DNA of 64,000 bases from Umbilicaria muhlenbergii (Eukaryota; Ascomycota; Lecanoromycetes; Umbilicariales; Umbilicariaceae), in the NCBI GenBank assembly GCA_000611775.1, contig KK106984.1, forward strand, positions 588,364 to 652,363, given 5' to 3'. The position numbers were made by a program, and so were the translations under genes. A model generated the notes under the pieces. It ran no database searches. It had not been told where the DNA came from and was given only the letters and a program-made list of their open reading frames with translations. Below, one piece after another: positions 1 through 11,800 of this stretch; within the stretch, counting starts at the first letter, position 1, and each line of letters opens with the position of its first letter.

Positions 1-577
1 ATCATCTTCATCAGTTTATTCATGATGTCATACAGTTAAGATAAAGTACTTTTATGTTTTTCTGCTCTTCTTGAGTTCTCTGAGAGCTGCATTTAGTTTA
101 AGGTAAATTATTTTCATATTAAGAAGTGCTTCTTCTGCTTCATTCCTCTGCTCATGTTGATGAAATGAACTTGCTTCAGCAGCTTTTTTTTTCTGAGCCT
201 GACTCAGTGAAATCATGCTCTCATGTGTCATGTTGATGATGATGTGTTGATGATTCAGTGTTGAAGATGTCTATTTTACAGCATCTTGCATTTAATGTCT
301 TTCTTAACCTCTGTTTAATATTCAGTTCAGTGATTTCTTTTGATTCAGCTCTTTCACAAGAGCAAAGTGAACACAAGTTATTTAAATTCAGCTTAACTGC
401 CTCATAAGTGTTTAATGATGATGATGATTGCACACTTATCATAACAGGTTCTTTTAACTCAACTGCTTCATGAGCTTTCAGATTTTTATATGACTTACGT
501 TAACTGATACACTTCTATATGACTTAAGAGGTGTAGTTGCAGAAAGTAATGTTATCAGTGTTTTTTAATATTGTTAA

Positions 578-742
578 TGTTAAGAGCATGACAATATTCA
601 GTGATGCACACTAGCACTCAGTTAAGTCTAATGCGCACTCAGTCAGCTTTTATATAAGCAGCTTCACTCATCACTTCATAACTTCCTACAATTGATATCT
701 TGATCATCATATCTGCATGATGAGCTCTGCATGATCCTGATA
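578..742 (+). repeat. 5' LTR of D3
   Basis: 165 bp, starting TGTTAAGAGC and ending CCTGATA. By hand alignment it differs from the 3' copy at 14 positions, all of them transitions. No indel separates the two. Confidence 0.88.
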
Positions 743-970
743 TTATATCAATTGTCACACTCATTATGTTCATGAAACAGTTGAACTGAAATAACCTGTT
801 CAAAAAGGCATTAAGTTGTGTGTGTTGATGACTCTGAAAGACACTGATAACACAACCCTTTGCAATTACACCTCTTAAGTCATATGAACATGTATCAGTC
901 TACTCAAGTCATATGAAAAACTAAAAGCTCATGAAGCAGTTGAGTTTAAATAACCTGTGTCACTTAAGTG

Positions 971-986
971 AGCGGCCGCCGCCGTC
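971..986. repeat. CpG-rich CCG patch inside D3
   Basis: A run of CGGCCGCCGCCG type with several CpG dinucleotides and a NotI-type site (GCGGCCGC). It stands out because CpG is almost missing from the surrounding tens of kilobases. It lies in the D3 interior, outside the LTRs. Confidence 0.8.
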
Positions 987-1034
987 ACTGATAACTCATG
1001 AAGCAGTTGAGCGGATTTAAAATAACCTGCATCA

Positions 1035-1235
1035 TCATTCAAAGTTGATCTCTTTGATGAGCCTGTTCAACACAGTGAGCCTGCTTCAATGACGTTCCCT
1101 CAGTGAGCCTGCTTCAATGATGTTGTCAAAGTTGACCTCTTTGATGAGCATGGTTAACACCTCAGTGAGCCTGCTTCAATGACATTATCAAAGTTGACCT
1201 CTTCAGTGAACCTGTTCAACAGTGAGCCTGCTTTA
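1035..1235. repeat. Tandem repeat in D3 interior
   Basis: Three to four imperfect copies of a unit built from AAAGTTGACCTCTTTGATGA followed by CAGTGAGCCTGCTTCAATGA. Unit lengths vary (about 45-80 bp) because the halves are repeated unequally. No D1 or D2 counterpart is visible here. Confidence 0.75.
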
Positions 1236-1414
1236 ATGATATTTAATTTTCAACACCTCTTCCTTCCTTCCTTCTACACACATCTACAACAGTGAAGGCA
1301 TCATTGTGAATGTTTAAAAATAAGAGAGGGAGGTGAACATTTTAGTAACAACAGTCAAAGGTTGAAGTGATGAATTTTACATGCCTGTGTTGATTTTATA
1401 TGTGTTGATTTCAT

Positions 1415-1651
1415 TTAATTCTCAACATTCTCCTCTGTCTCTGCTGCCTCTGCCTTCACCTCAGCTGCCTTCACTGCAGCTGCCTCTGCTGCAGCTGATG
1501 CCTTCACTGCTGCCTCAGCTACCTTCACTGCTGCCTCTGCTGCCTCTGCATCAGCTGCCTCTGCTGCTGCATCAGCTGCCTCCGCCGCAAATACCTCAGC
1601 AAGCCGCAGTAGGTTTGAATCATTCAGATCATTCAGACAGTTTGAACTCAA
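1415..1651 (-). other. Alanine-rich low-complexity open frame in D3
   Basis: An open frame of 78 codons on the minus strand is made almost wholly of Ala, Glu, Lys, Asp and Val (AAEAADAAAEAAD-type runs). It is the translation of a CTG/CTC trinucleotide-like repeat at about 1430-1600. The opposite strand is also open, reading Leu/Pro-rich. Because both frames follow from the repeat, coding is doubtful. If translated, the minus-strand product would be a charged helical or coiled segment. I recognise no domain. Confidence 0.3.
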
Positions 1652-1754
1652 AGGTGCAACTGAGAAGGATGCTCCTACATGATGAGAACAGTCAAATGAG
1701 ATGAATGATAACTGACAAGTGTTGTGAACAACACTTTTTCAGAGAAGGGGGTAA

Positions 1755-1919
1755 TGTTAAAAGCATGATAATATTCAGTGATGCGCATTAACACTCAGTT
1801 AAGTTTAGCGTGCACTCAGTCAGCCTTTATATAAGCAGCTTCACTCATCACTTTATAACTTTTTACAATTAATATCTTGATCATCATATCTGCATGATGA
1901 GCTCTGCATGATCCTGATA
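1755..1919 (+). repeat. 3' LTR of D3
   Basis: 165 bp, starting TGTTAAAAGC and ending CCTGATA, followed directly by the target duplication ATTAA (1920-1924). Confidence 0.88.
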
Positions 1920-2006
1920 ATTAATACACATCACTTAAGGCCTTTCTGAACAGATTATTTCAGTTCAACTGTCTCATGAACATTAAGAGAATGAGAATTA
2001 ATTTAA

Positions 2007-2177
2007 TATTAAAATCATGCAGAGCTCATCATGCAGATATGATGATCAAGAGATTAATTTTAAAGAGTCATTAAATGATAAATAAAACTACATATGTGAG
2101 TGTTACAGAATTAACTGAATGTGTTAAGCTCAATCAGAAGTTAATATAAGTTGCTTAATCTTATCATGCTTTTAACA
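2007..2177 (-). repeat. LTR of D2
   Basis: About 171 bp, matching the D1 LTRs (8573-8741 and 13045-13213) and, in reverse complement, the D3 LTRs. It ends in TTTTAACA on the plus strand, the complement of the TGTTAAAA start of family D. The partner LTR lies outside the window. Confidence 0.85.
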
Positions 2178-2226
2178 TTATTTAGAAAAAAGTATAATCA
2201 AAGTATATAATAATATAAAATATATA

Positions 2227-2366
2227 TGTTACAGTCATATCATGATTTCTATGATTATATTATGACTTAATTAGGATTAATGTAGTTTAAATCATATATA
2301 ACAAGCTTCAAGACTGCTAAAAAGAATCAACCTTCTTATAATTTAATAATCAGAACATATTCAACA
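2227..2366 (+). repeat. Left LTR of E
   Basis: 140 bp, starting TGTTACAGTC and ending TTCAACA, preceded by ATATA (2222-2226). Confidence 0.82.
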
Positions 2367-4431
2367 ATTTGATAATAATATCAATTTAAGCATTATAAAC
2401 TGCTTGATCAAATCAAGCCTTCTTATATCATTTAATATAAGTTAATTAATCAGCTTATTACAAGCATCAGTTCTTTCTTGAATAAATTATGATGTCACTG
2501 TTGATCAGCTTAAAATTATACAACTTTTAAGTTTTTAAGTCTTTTCATCATCAGTTCACTGTCCGCCTCTCATTGACTGCTGATTATATGACAAGCCTCT
2601 CAAATCATTGAACTTTTTATTAAATTGAAGTTATTAATAATTAAGAGCTTCTACTTCAGTTCATGATTTTTTCATAATTAAACTGACTTCTTCATCTTTC
2701 TCTACAAGCCGGCAGGCCTCTTTCACTTTAATGAATGATTTTATATTAACTCTTGCTTATTAAGCTCAGGATTTCTTTGATTCAGAACATTCTTAAAATC
2801 AAGAAATCTTCACCTCTTGAAAGCAAATCATTACTCAGTACCTCTGAGTCACAGTTTAATCAAGACAAAATCAGTTAAGCTGTTGAATTAAACTGTTTTA
2901 AAACTCATGATTCAATCACATCTGATGCTGAATGAGATCATCACTTTTTTACAAGACAACATTTTAACTCTTTAACAACTTCAAGCTTCTCAGATCAGAA
3001 AGAGAGGCTTAAAAGATCATAATAAATAATGAAAAAGCAGGTTAAATGAGTTAAGAAATAAGAGAAGATCAGAGTTTCATTAATACATAATGATAAGAGC
3101 TTGCAGACTTCATAACTTAAGCTGTTATAATAATTATGTTCATTCAATAATCTGACAATGCTGAAAGAGGAGGCAATAACAATGATAATAATGAAAATGA
3201 CAGTGATGCAGTTGAAAGTTTCAGTAATTTTATAAATTCTATCAACTCTTCTACAGTCTTACTGCAGTTTACTCATTGAAAAGTGAATGAGATCAGTTTC
3301 TTCAACCCTTACCTTAATAAGTCTTATGAAGATGATGAAATCATCACTGTCAGAAAAAATATTTATTATTGAAGTATAATGTTGTTCATTAAACACATTT
3401 AAGATATGATTATTATCAAGGGAGCTTAATTAATGAGGATTAATTTTAATACCTGTCTTTAAAATACTTCTCTGATGTAATACACCTCTGAACTCTTCAA
3501 CTTAAAGAGGGTCAGCTTTCAGAATGATGAAAATGATGTTAAAAAGTAATGCTGAGTTTTAAAGAATTAATTTAAGAAGTCAACTGTTGTTGTTCTTGTC
3601 AACCTCATCAGTATAAAGTATATCATGATTAACACACAGAGTCATTGAGAGTCTGCTACTTATATTTAAATGATCCTGCATCATGCTAAATCAGTTAATA
3701 TTAAGAATTAACAGTTCTTTTTTCCTTTCTCAGACTGTTCTGTTCAGAGTTCTCTTCAAAATACCTTTCCTCTTTACTTAATAAATCAGAACCCTTCATT
3801 TACTAATTATCAGCAGTGACTTATCAGTACAGTCATGATTTCACTGCAGGTTTTAAATAATAATCAACATCAGCCTCTGCAGCTTCTGCTCACAACTCTG
3901 AATGAGGTGCTTTATGATTTTCAATCAAGTGAAGCACTCAACTTATTTTAAATGAGTCACTTTACTGAGAATGATCATGACTTCATTATAACAATTGAAA
4001 CTCATGAGCCTGATCATGATCTTATCACAGTTGAAGCACATCTTACACAAGAAGAACACAGCAAAGAAGAATGAATCTTTAAACATGTTATTAAATAAGT
4101 CACTGAATGAGCCTTCAAATGAGTAAAATTTTAAAAAACTCAGAAAAATAATCTTCTACTTATCATATTTAACTATCAGCAGCTTTCACCTGCTGTTAAG
4201 TTTATATTTACTGTTTAACTTTCATTTACTGTTCTGCTTTTGCTTATTGTCAAGTCTTTATTTGCTGTGCAGCCTTCATCAACTTTTCAGTTTCAGCAGT
4301 TTTCACCTTTACCTGTTCAGTGTTTATCACAATTTGCCGCTAGTGCCGCAAAAGGTATTGAGTAAGAAGAAGCATTACTTTAATAATGCATCATTCATCA
4401 GGATGATGACTTTTCTTTGTTATCAATAAAT

Positions 4432-4571
4432 TATTACAGTCATATCATGATTTCTATGATCATATTATGATTTAGTTAAAATTAGTGTAGTTTAAATCAT
4501 ATATAACAGGCTTCAAGGCTGTTAGAAAAAATTAATCTTCTTATAATTTAACAATCAGAACATGTTCAACA
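4432..4571 (+). repeat. Right LTR of E
   Basis: 140 bp, same length as the left copy, followed by ATATA (4572-4576). Confidence 0.82.
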
Positions 4572-4710
4572 ATATATATATATAAATTATATAATTTTAA
4601 CTATATAAAACTAATAACTAAAGAGTAAAAGAAAAGTGATGCAGAGTTTTATTATGTGTATCATCAGATTACTTAAAAAGCATTAATCTTGATATGTTAT
4701 TATATTATAA

Positions 4711-5529
4711 TAATTATCTTCTTCTTTGAATATTAATTTTTCAGTATTACTTGCCTTGTACTGTAATACATAATGTAACAGTGTATAATTATCATCCTGA
4801 TAATACTCAGTTATTGATATATTGTAAATATCTCAATCTTAATTCAGGCTGATATATTATTAATAACAAATAAAATTATTAATATGTGTGTTATGAATGC
4901 TTCAGTATTAATTCAGGCTGATAATTTACTGTTGATAAATAAATTTACTGATGTGAAACTTCTTAATTTTAATAACTTTTATATCTTTTTTTCTCTGACG
5001 TGTTAATAATAATATTTTATTATTAACAATATCTTAAATTATCTTCATCAACCTTTTATAATAAATTTAAATACTTTGAATTATATATAATATATTTAAT
5101 TTATTTAATAATAATACAACTTGTGAATTTCACCTGATACTTATTTAATATTATTAATATATTCATAAGCTCCTCTGTCTTTGATTATTAAGCACAGTAT
5201 AAGTTCAGCATTTTATTAAAAAAAATCATAATGTCTTTGTTATTTAAAGCAGATTTTTAATAAATCAGCTTTAATTTATGATATCAGAGAGAATTAATAT
5301 TATTTGCATTATTTAAAGAAATAAAAATATTATAAATCAGTAAATTATATATTTAAAGATATTAAATAAATACTGATAAGTTTAAGTGCCTGTAAAGTTT
5401 TTTTTAAAAATAATTAATCTTCAAAATCTGTTGATCTTTACTTAAAATCTCAAGTTTGATAATGAAACTTATCAAATATACATTAATAAGTTAATAAAAC
5501 ATCAACACATATATATAAAAGATGTAAAA
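4711..5529. other. AT-rich stretch without assignable element
   Basis: Extremely AT-rich DNA between the A-like remnant and C1. The only structure I see is a roughly 70-bp imperfect direct repeat (AATTCAGGCTGATA at about 4841 and again at about 4911). There is no open frame of note and no match to families A-G. Confidence 0.6.
4835..4980. repeat. Two-copy 70-bp direct repeat
   Basis: The shared core TTAATTCAGGCTGATA is followed by similar ATAAATAAATT-type sequence in each unit. Its function is unknown. Confidence 0.5.
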
Positions 5530-5759
5530 TGTCAGGTTTACATCTGAACATTGAACTGAACTGAATAATTCAAATGATGTACTAAACTGAATGACTGAAT
5601 GAGTTAGCAGTGATTAAATTAATGAGTTTAATGTATACATAAAAGTTTTAATCTTCATGCTCTTTCTTTCTTTTGCTTCTTAGACTAAAATTCTTCTCTG
5701 TAGTTAAATGTCAATTATTAAAACACATGCATTAATTCATAATTTGTATAATTTTAATA
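5530..5759 (+). repeat. 5' LTR of C1
   Basis: 230 bp, starting TGTCAGGTTTA. The family-C ends are TGTCAGG and CCTGACA, best seen in C3. It has one copy of the 24-bp GAATGACTGAATGAGTTAGC-type unit, whereas the other C LTRs have two. Confidence 0.82.
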
Positions 5760-6299
5760 TTATTTTAATCTCTTTTTTTATCTCCTGCTGTAAAGCATCT
5801 TGAATGAATTCTGAATCAGATTGAAACTGAAGTAGGATGATCAACACATCAGAATTAAAATTAAAATCAGAATTAAAATCAGAATCAAAACTTAAATTAA
5901 AATTAAAATCAGAAATCAATTATGATGATCAGAGAAATTAATAATGTAATTTACTTATAAATTAAAGAGTCTTTGTTGACTTCTGTAAATGATGAACAAT
6001 TCATTTTAAATGAAAACTTGATTGATCAGATCTTGACAACTTTGACTGCAGAGACTTTAATTAATCTTTTATAAGAACATTTCTCTGAAGCAATGATTAC
6101 TCTTTAATAATTAATTATCAATCATGAGCAGTCTTTGAATGAAATCAACATCATTATCAAGGCACATGAAGAGCTACAAGTGAATTATGAAAAAATGAAG
6201 AATAAGAACAAGAAATTGAAGAAAAAAGTTATTAAATAAACTGATGTGATAACATATTTTAAATAAAGAATCACAGTCATAAGCACTTCCTGACTTGAT

Positions 6300-6890
6300 T
6301 TTCCTTAACTCACAGTTGAAGAATCATTCAAATTATTAAAGCTCTCTGATTCACTGATGTTCTCAGATGACTGTTTAAAATATGATGAATAAGTAGTGAA
6401 GATCAAAAACTACTTATTAACAATGAATGAATAATATCTCATTAAATAGATAAAAATAACATATGTGAAAACAAGAGTTGAGAATGACTCTGTTAAACAC
6501 ATAAAACTTTAAATGAATTCAGCATCTTGAATAGTTTATTTAAATGTTAATGAACTGCTAAAACATTTAACTCAGATCTACAGAGACTCAGATAAAAAAT
6601 GTATCATCATTAATAAATTTTATAAACTTTATTAAGAATTCAAAGACTTCTCATTCTTCTGAGTTAATTTTCAGTGATATGTTATTAAATTGAATGAGTT
6701 TTTTAATTTATACTGAATAGGAAAACTTCTGAACAAGATGAATAATATTATTCAACAACAGTTAAATACTGATGATGACAGACTTAAAGATCTTTACAAA
6801 CTCATTAAGTGCTGTTAATGAATCAATCAGACTTTATGACTGCTTGATGCAAAGAAGATTATTAAACTGAATTAAACATTCTTCTTCACA
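6300..6890 (+). pseudogene. gag: gag trace of C1
   Basis: Plus-strand matches to a Gypsy capsid region: an IYRDSDK-type segment, a KFYKLY segment and a later LNKMNNIIQQQL segment occur in the order usual for fungal Gypsy Gag. The same region in C2 is at about 48600-49250. Gag would form the virus-like particle around the element RNA. It is a fossil and broken; no continuous frame remains. Confidence 0.6.
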
Positions 6891-7149
6891 AGTTAAACTC
6901 ATACAAGGACTGAACATTTCATTAAAATCTTAAAATCAATTACTTAAATGATCACTGAGTCAGTCCCCTGAACACTGAACTGAACATCACACTCAGACAT
7001 CATCAAAGAACAACAGATAAAGAAAGAATGATGTTTTAAATATAATAAATAAAAACACCTTGCCTTAAACTGTTCAAATAAAGACAAAAAGAAAGAGACT
7101 TCAGCATTAAGACATGTGCAACAAATCATATTCAACTCTGACTTTGATT

Positions 7150-8572
7150 TTGAATTAAATTCAGGAAAAGATGTTCTTTTATTAAAATCATGATAAAAAA
7201 TGATGATAATCCTCTTGTGATATTAATGTTGATGATTAATGAAGACATGCTGTTCACTTGAACATCATTTGAAGTGAATTGCAAGCTCACTCTGAATAAA
7301 GTTAAGTTATGAGTCAAGGTCTTACTTAATATTGAGTCAATTGAATATGCATTCATTAATGCTAACTTGATAAAGACTCTGATTGAATGATCTGAAATTA
7401 AGGTAGTATCATTGTCAAAGTCTTGAACTCTACATGATTTTCAGAAGAAGACAGTGAGATGAGTTATATACATGATTTATTTAATTATAAAGGTTTATAA
7501 TCATTCTCAGTGACTCATCCTCATGATAATTATAAACATGAAAGATTTTAACATTATATTAAGACTTCCTTGAATAAATCACACCTGAATTTTAATTAAT
7601 CCTGTGAATCAGGTAGTGATTTTCTCACTGAACAACTGAATAAAACTGAATGAATGAATTGAACTGAACTGCAGAACTGAACACTGAATAAATGAATAAA
7701 CTGAACAATTAAACCTGAATTAAATGACTGAACTGAATCATTGAAAACTTATCAGATCTTGAAGAAATTCATTATAAAAGCAGATCCTGAATCAACCTCT
7801 GCATTAAAAAGTAATAATCCCTCACATGCAGTTAATATCAAGATGATTGATGCAGCACTGTTCACATTAAATATAAAGAAAGATAATGAGATCTTTGTTA
7901 TCTTTATTCAACAGATTGAGGAAGCATTAAACTTTAAATTAAAATTAAATGAATTAAATATCAAGATGATTCTTTCTTTTAAATATTATGACCTGATTGA
8001 TGTCTTTTCTAAAAAGGCTGCAAATAAACTTCATTCACATCAACTTTATGATCACAAAATTGTCTTAAAGGGTGAGTAAAAGCTCAGATACACACTTTTT
8101 TATAATATATCACATGAAGAACTGATAGCAGTGAAGAATTATATAAAAGACAACTTGCAAATTTTTTTTATTGAAGTCAGTCAGTCATCAGTAGCCTCAC
8201 TGATTCTGTTTATATGAAAGAAAAATGAGTCTTTATGACTGTGCATTAACTACTGAAAGCTGAATTCAATTATGAAGAAAAACTGATACTCATTGTCTTT
8301 AATTGAGGAAACTCTGACTCAGATTTTAAAAACAAAATACTTCATCAAGATTAATATACAACAAGCATTTCACTGCATATGAATGAATCTTGATTCTGAA
8401 GATCTGATAACCTTTCAAATAAAGCATGATTTTTACAAATATAAGATCTTGCCTTTTAAACTCATTAACAAATCAGTCACCTTTCAGCATTTTATTAATG
8501 ATGTATTATTCAACTTATTGAACACATGTTGCATAACATATTTGAATGATATCTTGATTTATTTAAAGTTTT
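7150..8572 (+). pseudogene. pol: pol of C1, first part: protease to reverse transcriptase
   Basis: The 7741-8079 segment carries the linker motif YYDLIDVFSKKAANKLHSHQ followed by YDHKIVLK, which in Gypsy Pol precedes the reverse transcriptase (compare YHDFLDVFSEEKAD...YDHKIEL). The 8383-8572 segment carries the palm region with FKLINKSVTFQHFIND and the catalytic-box region YLNDILIY. Protease-region similarity lies upstream (about 7150-7560). The domain is split by D1 exactly after the catalytic box. It is a fossil with several breaks. Confidence 0.8.
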
Positions 8573-8741
8573 TATCAGGATCATGCAGAGCTCATCATGC
8601 AGATATGATAATCAAGAGATTAATTTTAAAGAGTCATTAAGTGATGAGCAAAACTACATATGTGAGTTGCAGAATTAACTGAACACGCTAAGCTCAATCA
8701 GAAGTTAATGTAAGTTGCTTAATTTTATCATGCTTTTAACA
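8573..8741 (-). repeat. 3' LTR of D1
   Basis: 169 bp; reads TATCAGGATCATGC at its left end and TTTTAACA at its right end. A purine tract on the minus strand (complement of 8742-8756) adjoins it. Confidence 0.88.
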
Positions 8742-8889
8742 TTATTCTTCTCTTTGAAAAAGCATCATCTGTGATGCTGTTGTAAAAATCACATCAAAAT
8801 GTGACATCCTTGCTCAGCTGCCCTGAATGATTTGAATAATCACTTTGAACAGTTTTTAAACAGTGACTTCAAACAGTCCCTGAATGATT

Positions 8890-11800
8890 TAAACTTAGCA
8901 TGACTTGTTGAGGTATTTGCAGTGAAATTTCTTCAGCACTTCTGTTAAGCTGTTAAATTCACCTTTGTCTGCATAATATCACTCATTGTTGCAGTTAATT
9001 TCATGTCATTTGATCTTGTATTAAAGCCTGTCATGATATCATCTTGAGTTTAAAATGTCATCAACTTCTCAATGCTCCTCCTCATCTTTCATTACAATGA
9101 GGACTGATGAAGATGTATGCTGATCTGAAAGAAGGTCTGTGACACATGAGTAAAGCAGCTTGAGGCTGAAGACATCATAAATTCACATGATAACAAGTAG
9201 CTTTAGTTGATAAGTGACTCTCACTCATTTTTTAACATGAAATGATCTCAGCTGCTTGTCTTTCAAGTCATGACTTAATCATGTGATTTTGATATTACAG
9301 CCTGACAGTTATATCATGTTTTTCACCTCATAGCTGACATTCTTCTGATGTTTATTCACTTGTGCTTTCATAAATTCCCTGCTCTTCTTCAACTGCTGTC
9401 TACTGAAATTAAGGATTTTTTACATGTGAGTCATTATGTCCTTCACCTTCACTGACTGAAGTCATTCACGGGTGAACTCATAGGTAGTAGTGTCAGGGCT
9501 GAAACTCATGCATGAGTGAAAGCTTTTGTTAAGGTAAAATGATGAGAGTGAGGTTGCTGAGGAGCAGTTATTATTATCATTAAACTTAATCATAAACAGT
9601 CACTTTACTCAGTCATCTTGCATGTAGTTGCAGTATGTTCATAAACTTTATTCAACATCTTGATTGACTTGTTCAGTTTGATCATCAGTCTCTGAGTGAT
9701 AAGCTGTTGATAGGTTAATCTTGATTTTTAATCATTTACACATGCTTCATCATAGGTTGAAGATAAACTGAGGGCCTCAGTCTGAGGTAATAAAGCTTAA
9801 CAGGTCATGTAAATGATAAATGTTTTATAACATAAATTATATTAACTCATCTGTTGAGGTTCCTTCATTTCTTGAATGACAGAGAACATAATGCCTTTCT
9901 TTAAATAACCTGTCAATAAGAGTGCAGATGATGTTATAGCTCTTTGATATTAACAATTTAATTATAAAGTTCATGATAATGTCCTGTCAGCATTGTTGTG
10001 AGATAGGAAGTGAAATCAGGAGTTCATTAATAACATCATGAAAAAACTTGCTTCACTGACAGTGACAGCAATTTTGAATATATTACTTCATGATGATCAC
10101 ATGTCCTGATCAGTAGTAATGCTGATGAACAAGTTTTACTGTTCAGTTTATGCTCAGATGTTCAGAAGATGACTGATCATGTATTTTCTGAAGAAGCTCA
10201 GTATGTAAAGATTCAGGTACTCATAAAAGATTGTTTTTAAATAAAGTGTCATTCATTATCTGACATTCATGAAGGTGAGTGTCATGTAACTTAATGACAT
10301 TCTTTATTATGATTAAATGATATTCATCACATAGCTCATCTGTTTTATTAACTGCATGCACATGTTTACAAAGACCTTCTTTCACTTCTCTGACTCAGAT
10401 TTTCACACAGTTCAGAGTAAGAATGATCTGATAAGTCAGGTTCTTGTCCTCAGAGTTGAAAATCTGAGTAAAAGTGTCAGCTTTGCTGTTGATCTTGCTT
10501 GATTGAAAGATCACCTGAAAGTTGAACTTTGACAGAATGTTTAAATACTTGACCTGTCAACATGTCAACTTCTTGTTCTTCATAAAGGTCTTCAAGGCTT
10601 GATGATCAGTGAAGACTTGTATGAACAAGTCAATGTGTTCAAGTTCAGGATGTCAGTGTTTAAAACAGTGAATAATGATCAGGAGTTCCTTATCATAAAT
10701 GTGATAATTACATTTCACTGATATCATGCTCTTGTTGTAGAACATCATCAGGTGAAGAACTCCTTCATCATCATATTGAGAGAGGATTTCACCTGTCACA
10801 AGGTTGAAAGCATTCATCTTCAGTATGATCTGACAGTTGAGATTAAAATACTTCAATACTGAGGCTTCTGTCATGACTTGTTTCAGGCTTTTAAAAGCCT
10901 TTATGCAGTCATCAGTTCATGTGAATAAAACCTCTTTCCTAATATGTTTAATGAGAGGTTTAATGATTTTAAAGAAGTCTCATATGAATTGATGATAAAA
11001 GTTAATAAAACTTATGAAACCTTAAACCTCTTTTAGATTGATTGATTTAACTTAATTTATGACTGCTTTAATTTTCTGAAGATTCATATGTAGCTCTTCT
11101 CCTGATATGATGACTTTTAAGAAGATGATCTCAAAGACATTAAATTCACACTTCTTAATGTCAACTTGTAAGTTAGTCTCACAGAGATAATTAAGAACTT
11201 TTTTAACATGAATTTAATGCCCCTTTCTGATCTTGCTGTAGATAAGGATGTCATTCAGATAAACTTAACAGAAGTCATTAAGAAAGTCTCATAAAATATC
11301 ATTAATGTACTGCTGAAAGATACTCAGCCTGTTGGTTAATCTGAATGATAGAACTCAGTATTTGTAGAAGTTTAACATAATGATGAACATGATCAGGTCC
11401 TCACTGTCTGAATGCATATATAACTTATTGAAGGTGATGATGATGTTCAGATGAGTTAAATGTTTATATTTTAAAATCTTTTCTATGACCTCTTCTATTA
11501 GTGAAAAAGGGTATTAATTTCATTTAATGAGAGCATTGAGCTTCTGATAATTCATGCAGAATTGTAAATCATTATTCACCTTCAGAGTGAACAACATCAG
11601 TGAGGAGTAAGCTGCCTTGCTTGAGGTAATGAAGTCTTTGAAGAGGTTCTCATTAAGGTACTTTTTAACCTTTTAAAGCTTGTAAAGCGACATGCAGTAA
11701 GCCTGACTTTAAGGCAGAGCAGCATCACTCATCAGCTTAATTTTGTGATTATATGATTAATGAGGCAGGAGCTTGCTGACCTCAGAGTGATTAAAAACAT

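Larger units (their letters stand above)
578..1919 (+). mobile_element. D3: short non-autonomous family-D LTR element
   Basis: A 1342-bp element with two 165-bp LTRs that share the family-D sequence but only about 1 kb of interior and no protease, reverse transcriptase or integrase trace. A purine-rich stretch (1741-1754) precedes the right LTR, as expected of a polypurine tract, so it reads on the plus strand. It sits in D2 with a (G/A)TTAA duplication. The interior holds a tandem repeat (1035-1235), a CpG-rich patch (971-986) and a CTG-type low-complexity block (1430-1600). It looks like a LARD/TRIM-like derivative mobilised by full family-D elements. Its nesting makes it younger than D2. 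Confidence 0.85.
1..2177 (-). mobile_element. D2: LTR retrotransposon, family D, partial
   Basis: This is the 5' end (minus-strand orientation) of a Gypsy-type element that runs off the left edge of the window. Its internal DNA (1-577 and 1925-2006) matches the same part of D1 at about 12700-13044. It is split by D3 (578-1919) with a (G/A)TTAA target duplication at 573-577 and 1920-1924. Its own 5' LTR is 2007-2177. No pol domain lies within the visible part. It is a fossil with many transition differences from D1. Matching and orientation are seen directly; the Gypsy assignment rests on the pol of D1. Confidence 0.8.
2227..4571 (+). mobile_element. E: short LTR element, superfamily unclear
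   Basis: A 2345-bp element with 140-bp LTRs (2227-2366 and 4432-4571) flanked by ATATA on both sides. The LTR begins TGTTACAG and ends TTCAACA. The 2.07-kb interior has no recognisable protease, reverse transcriptase, RNase H or integrase trace on either strand. A stretch at about 3130-3240 reads on the plus strand as a polar, Asn/Asp-rich start, possibly Gag-like, but I cannot assign it. It is probably a non-autonomous (LARD-like) element. It is a fossil; its LTRs differ at about 16 of 140 positions, all transitions. Strand is tentative. Confidence 0.75.
2178..4710 (-). repeat. Old A-like LTR remnant, split by E
   Basis: The 2178-2226 segment plus 4572 to about 4710 resembles the family-A LTR (21403-21630): a TTATT...AGAAGTATA start, a TATATAA...ACTAATAA middle and a GCAGAGTTTT motif in the right order. 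Divergence is far higher than between the other A LTRs, so this is an old copy or a relative. E is inserted in its middle and D2 abuts its left side. No internal element DNA is clearly attached, so it may be a solo LTR. Confidence 0.45.

Noticed and set aside
1381-1704. Leu/Pro-rich plus-strand open frame of 107 codons
   Set aside because: It is the other-strand reading of the same CTG/CTC-type repeat as the alanine-rich frame and shows no domain.
5737-5919. Asn/Asp/Phe-rich minus-strand open frame of 60 codons
   Set aside because: Low-complexity complement of the AATTAAAATCAGAATTAAAA leader repeat of C1.
7132-7356. Open frames on the minus strand of family C (also 49562-49774)
   Set aside because: They are the complement of the protease region of C1 and C2; both follow from the same DNA and carry no motif on that strand.
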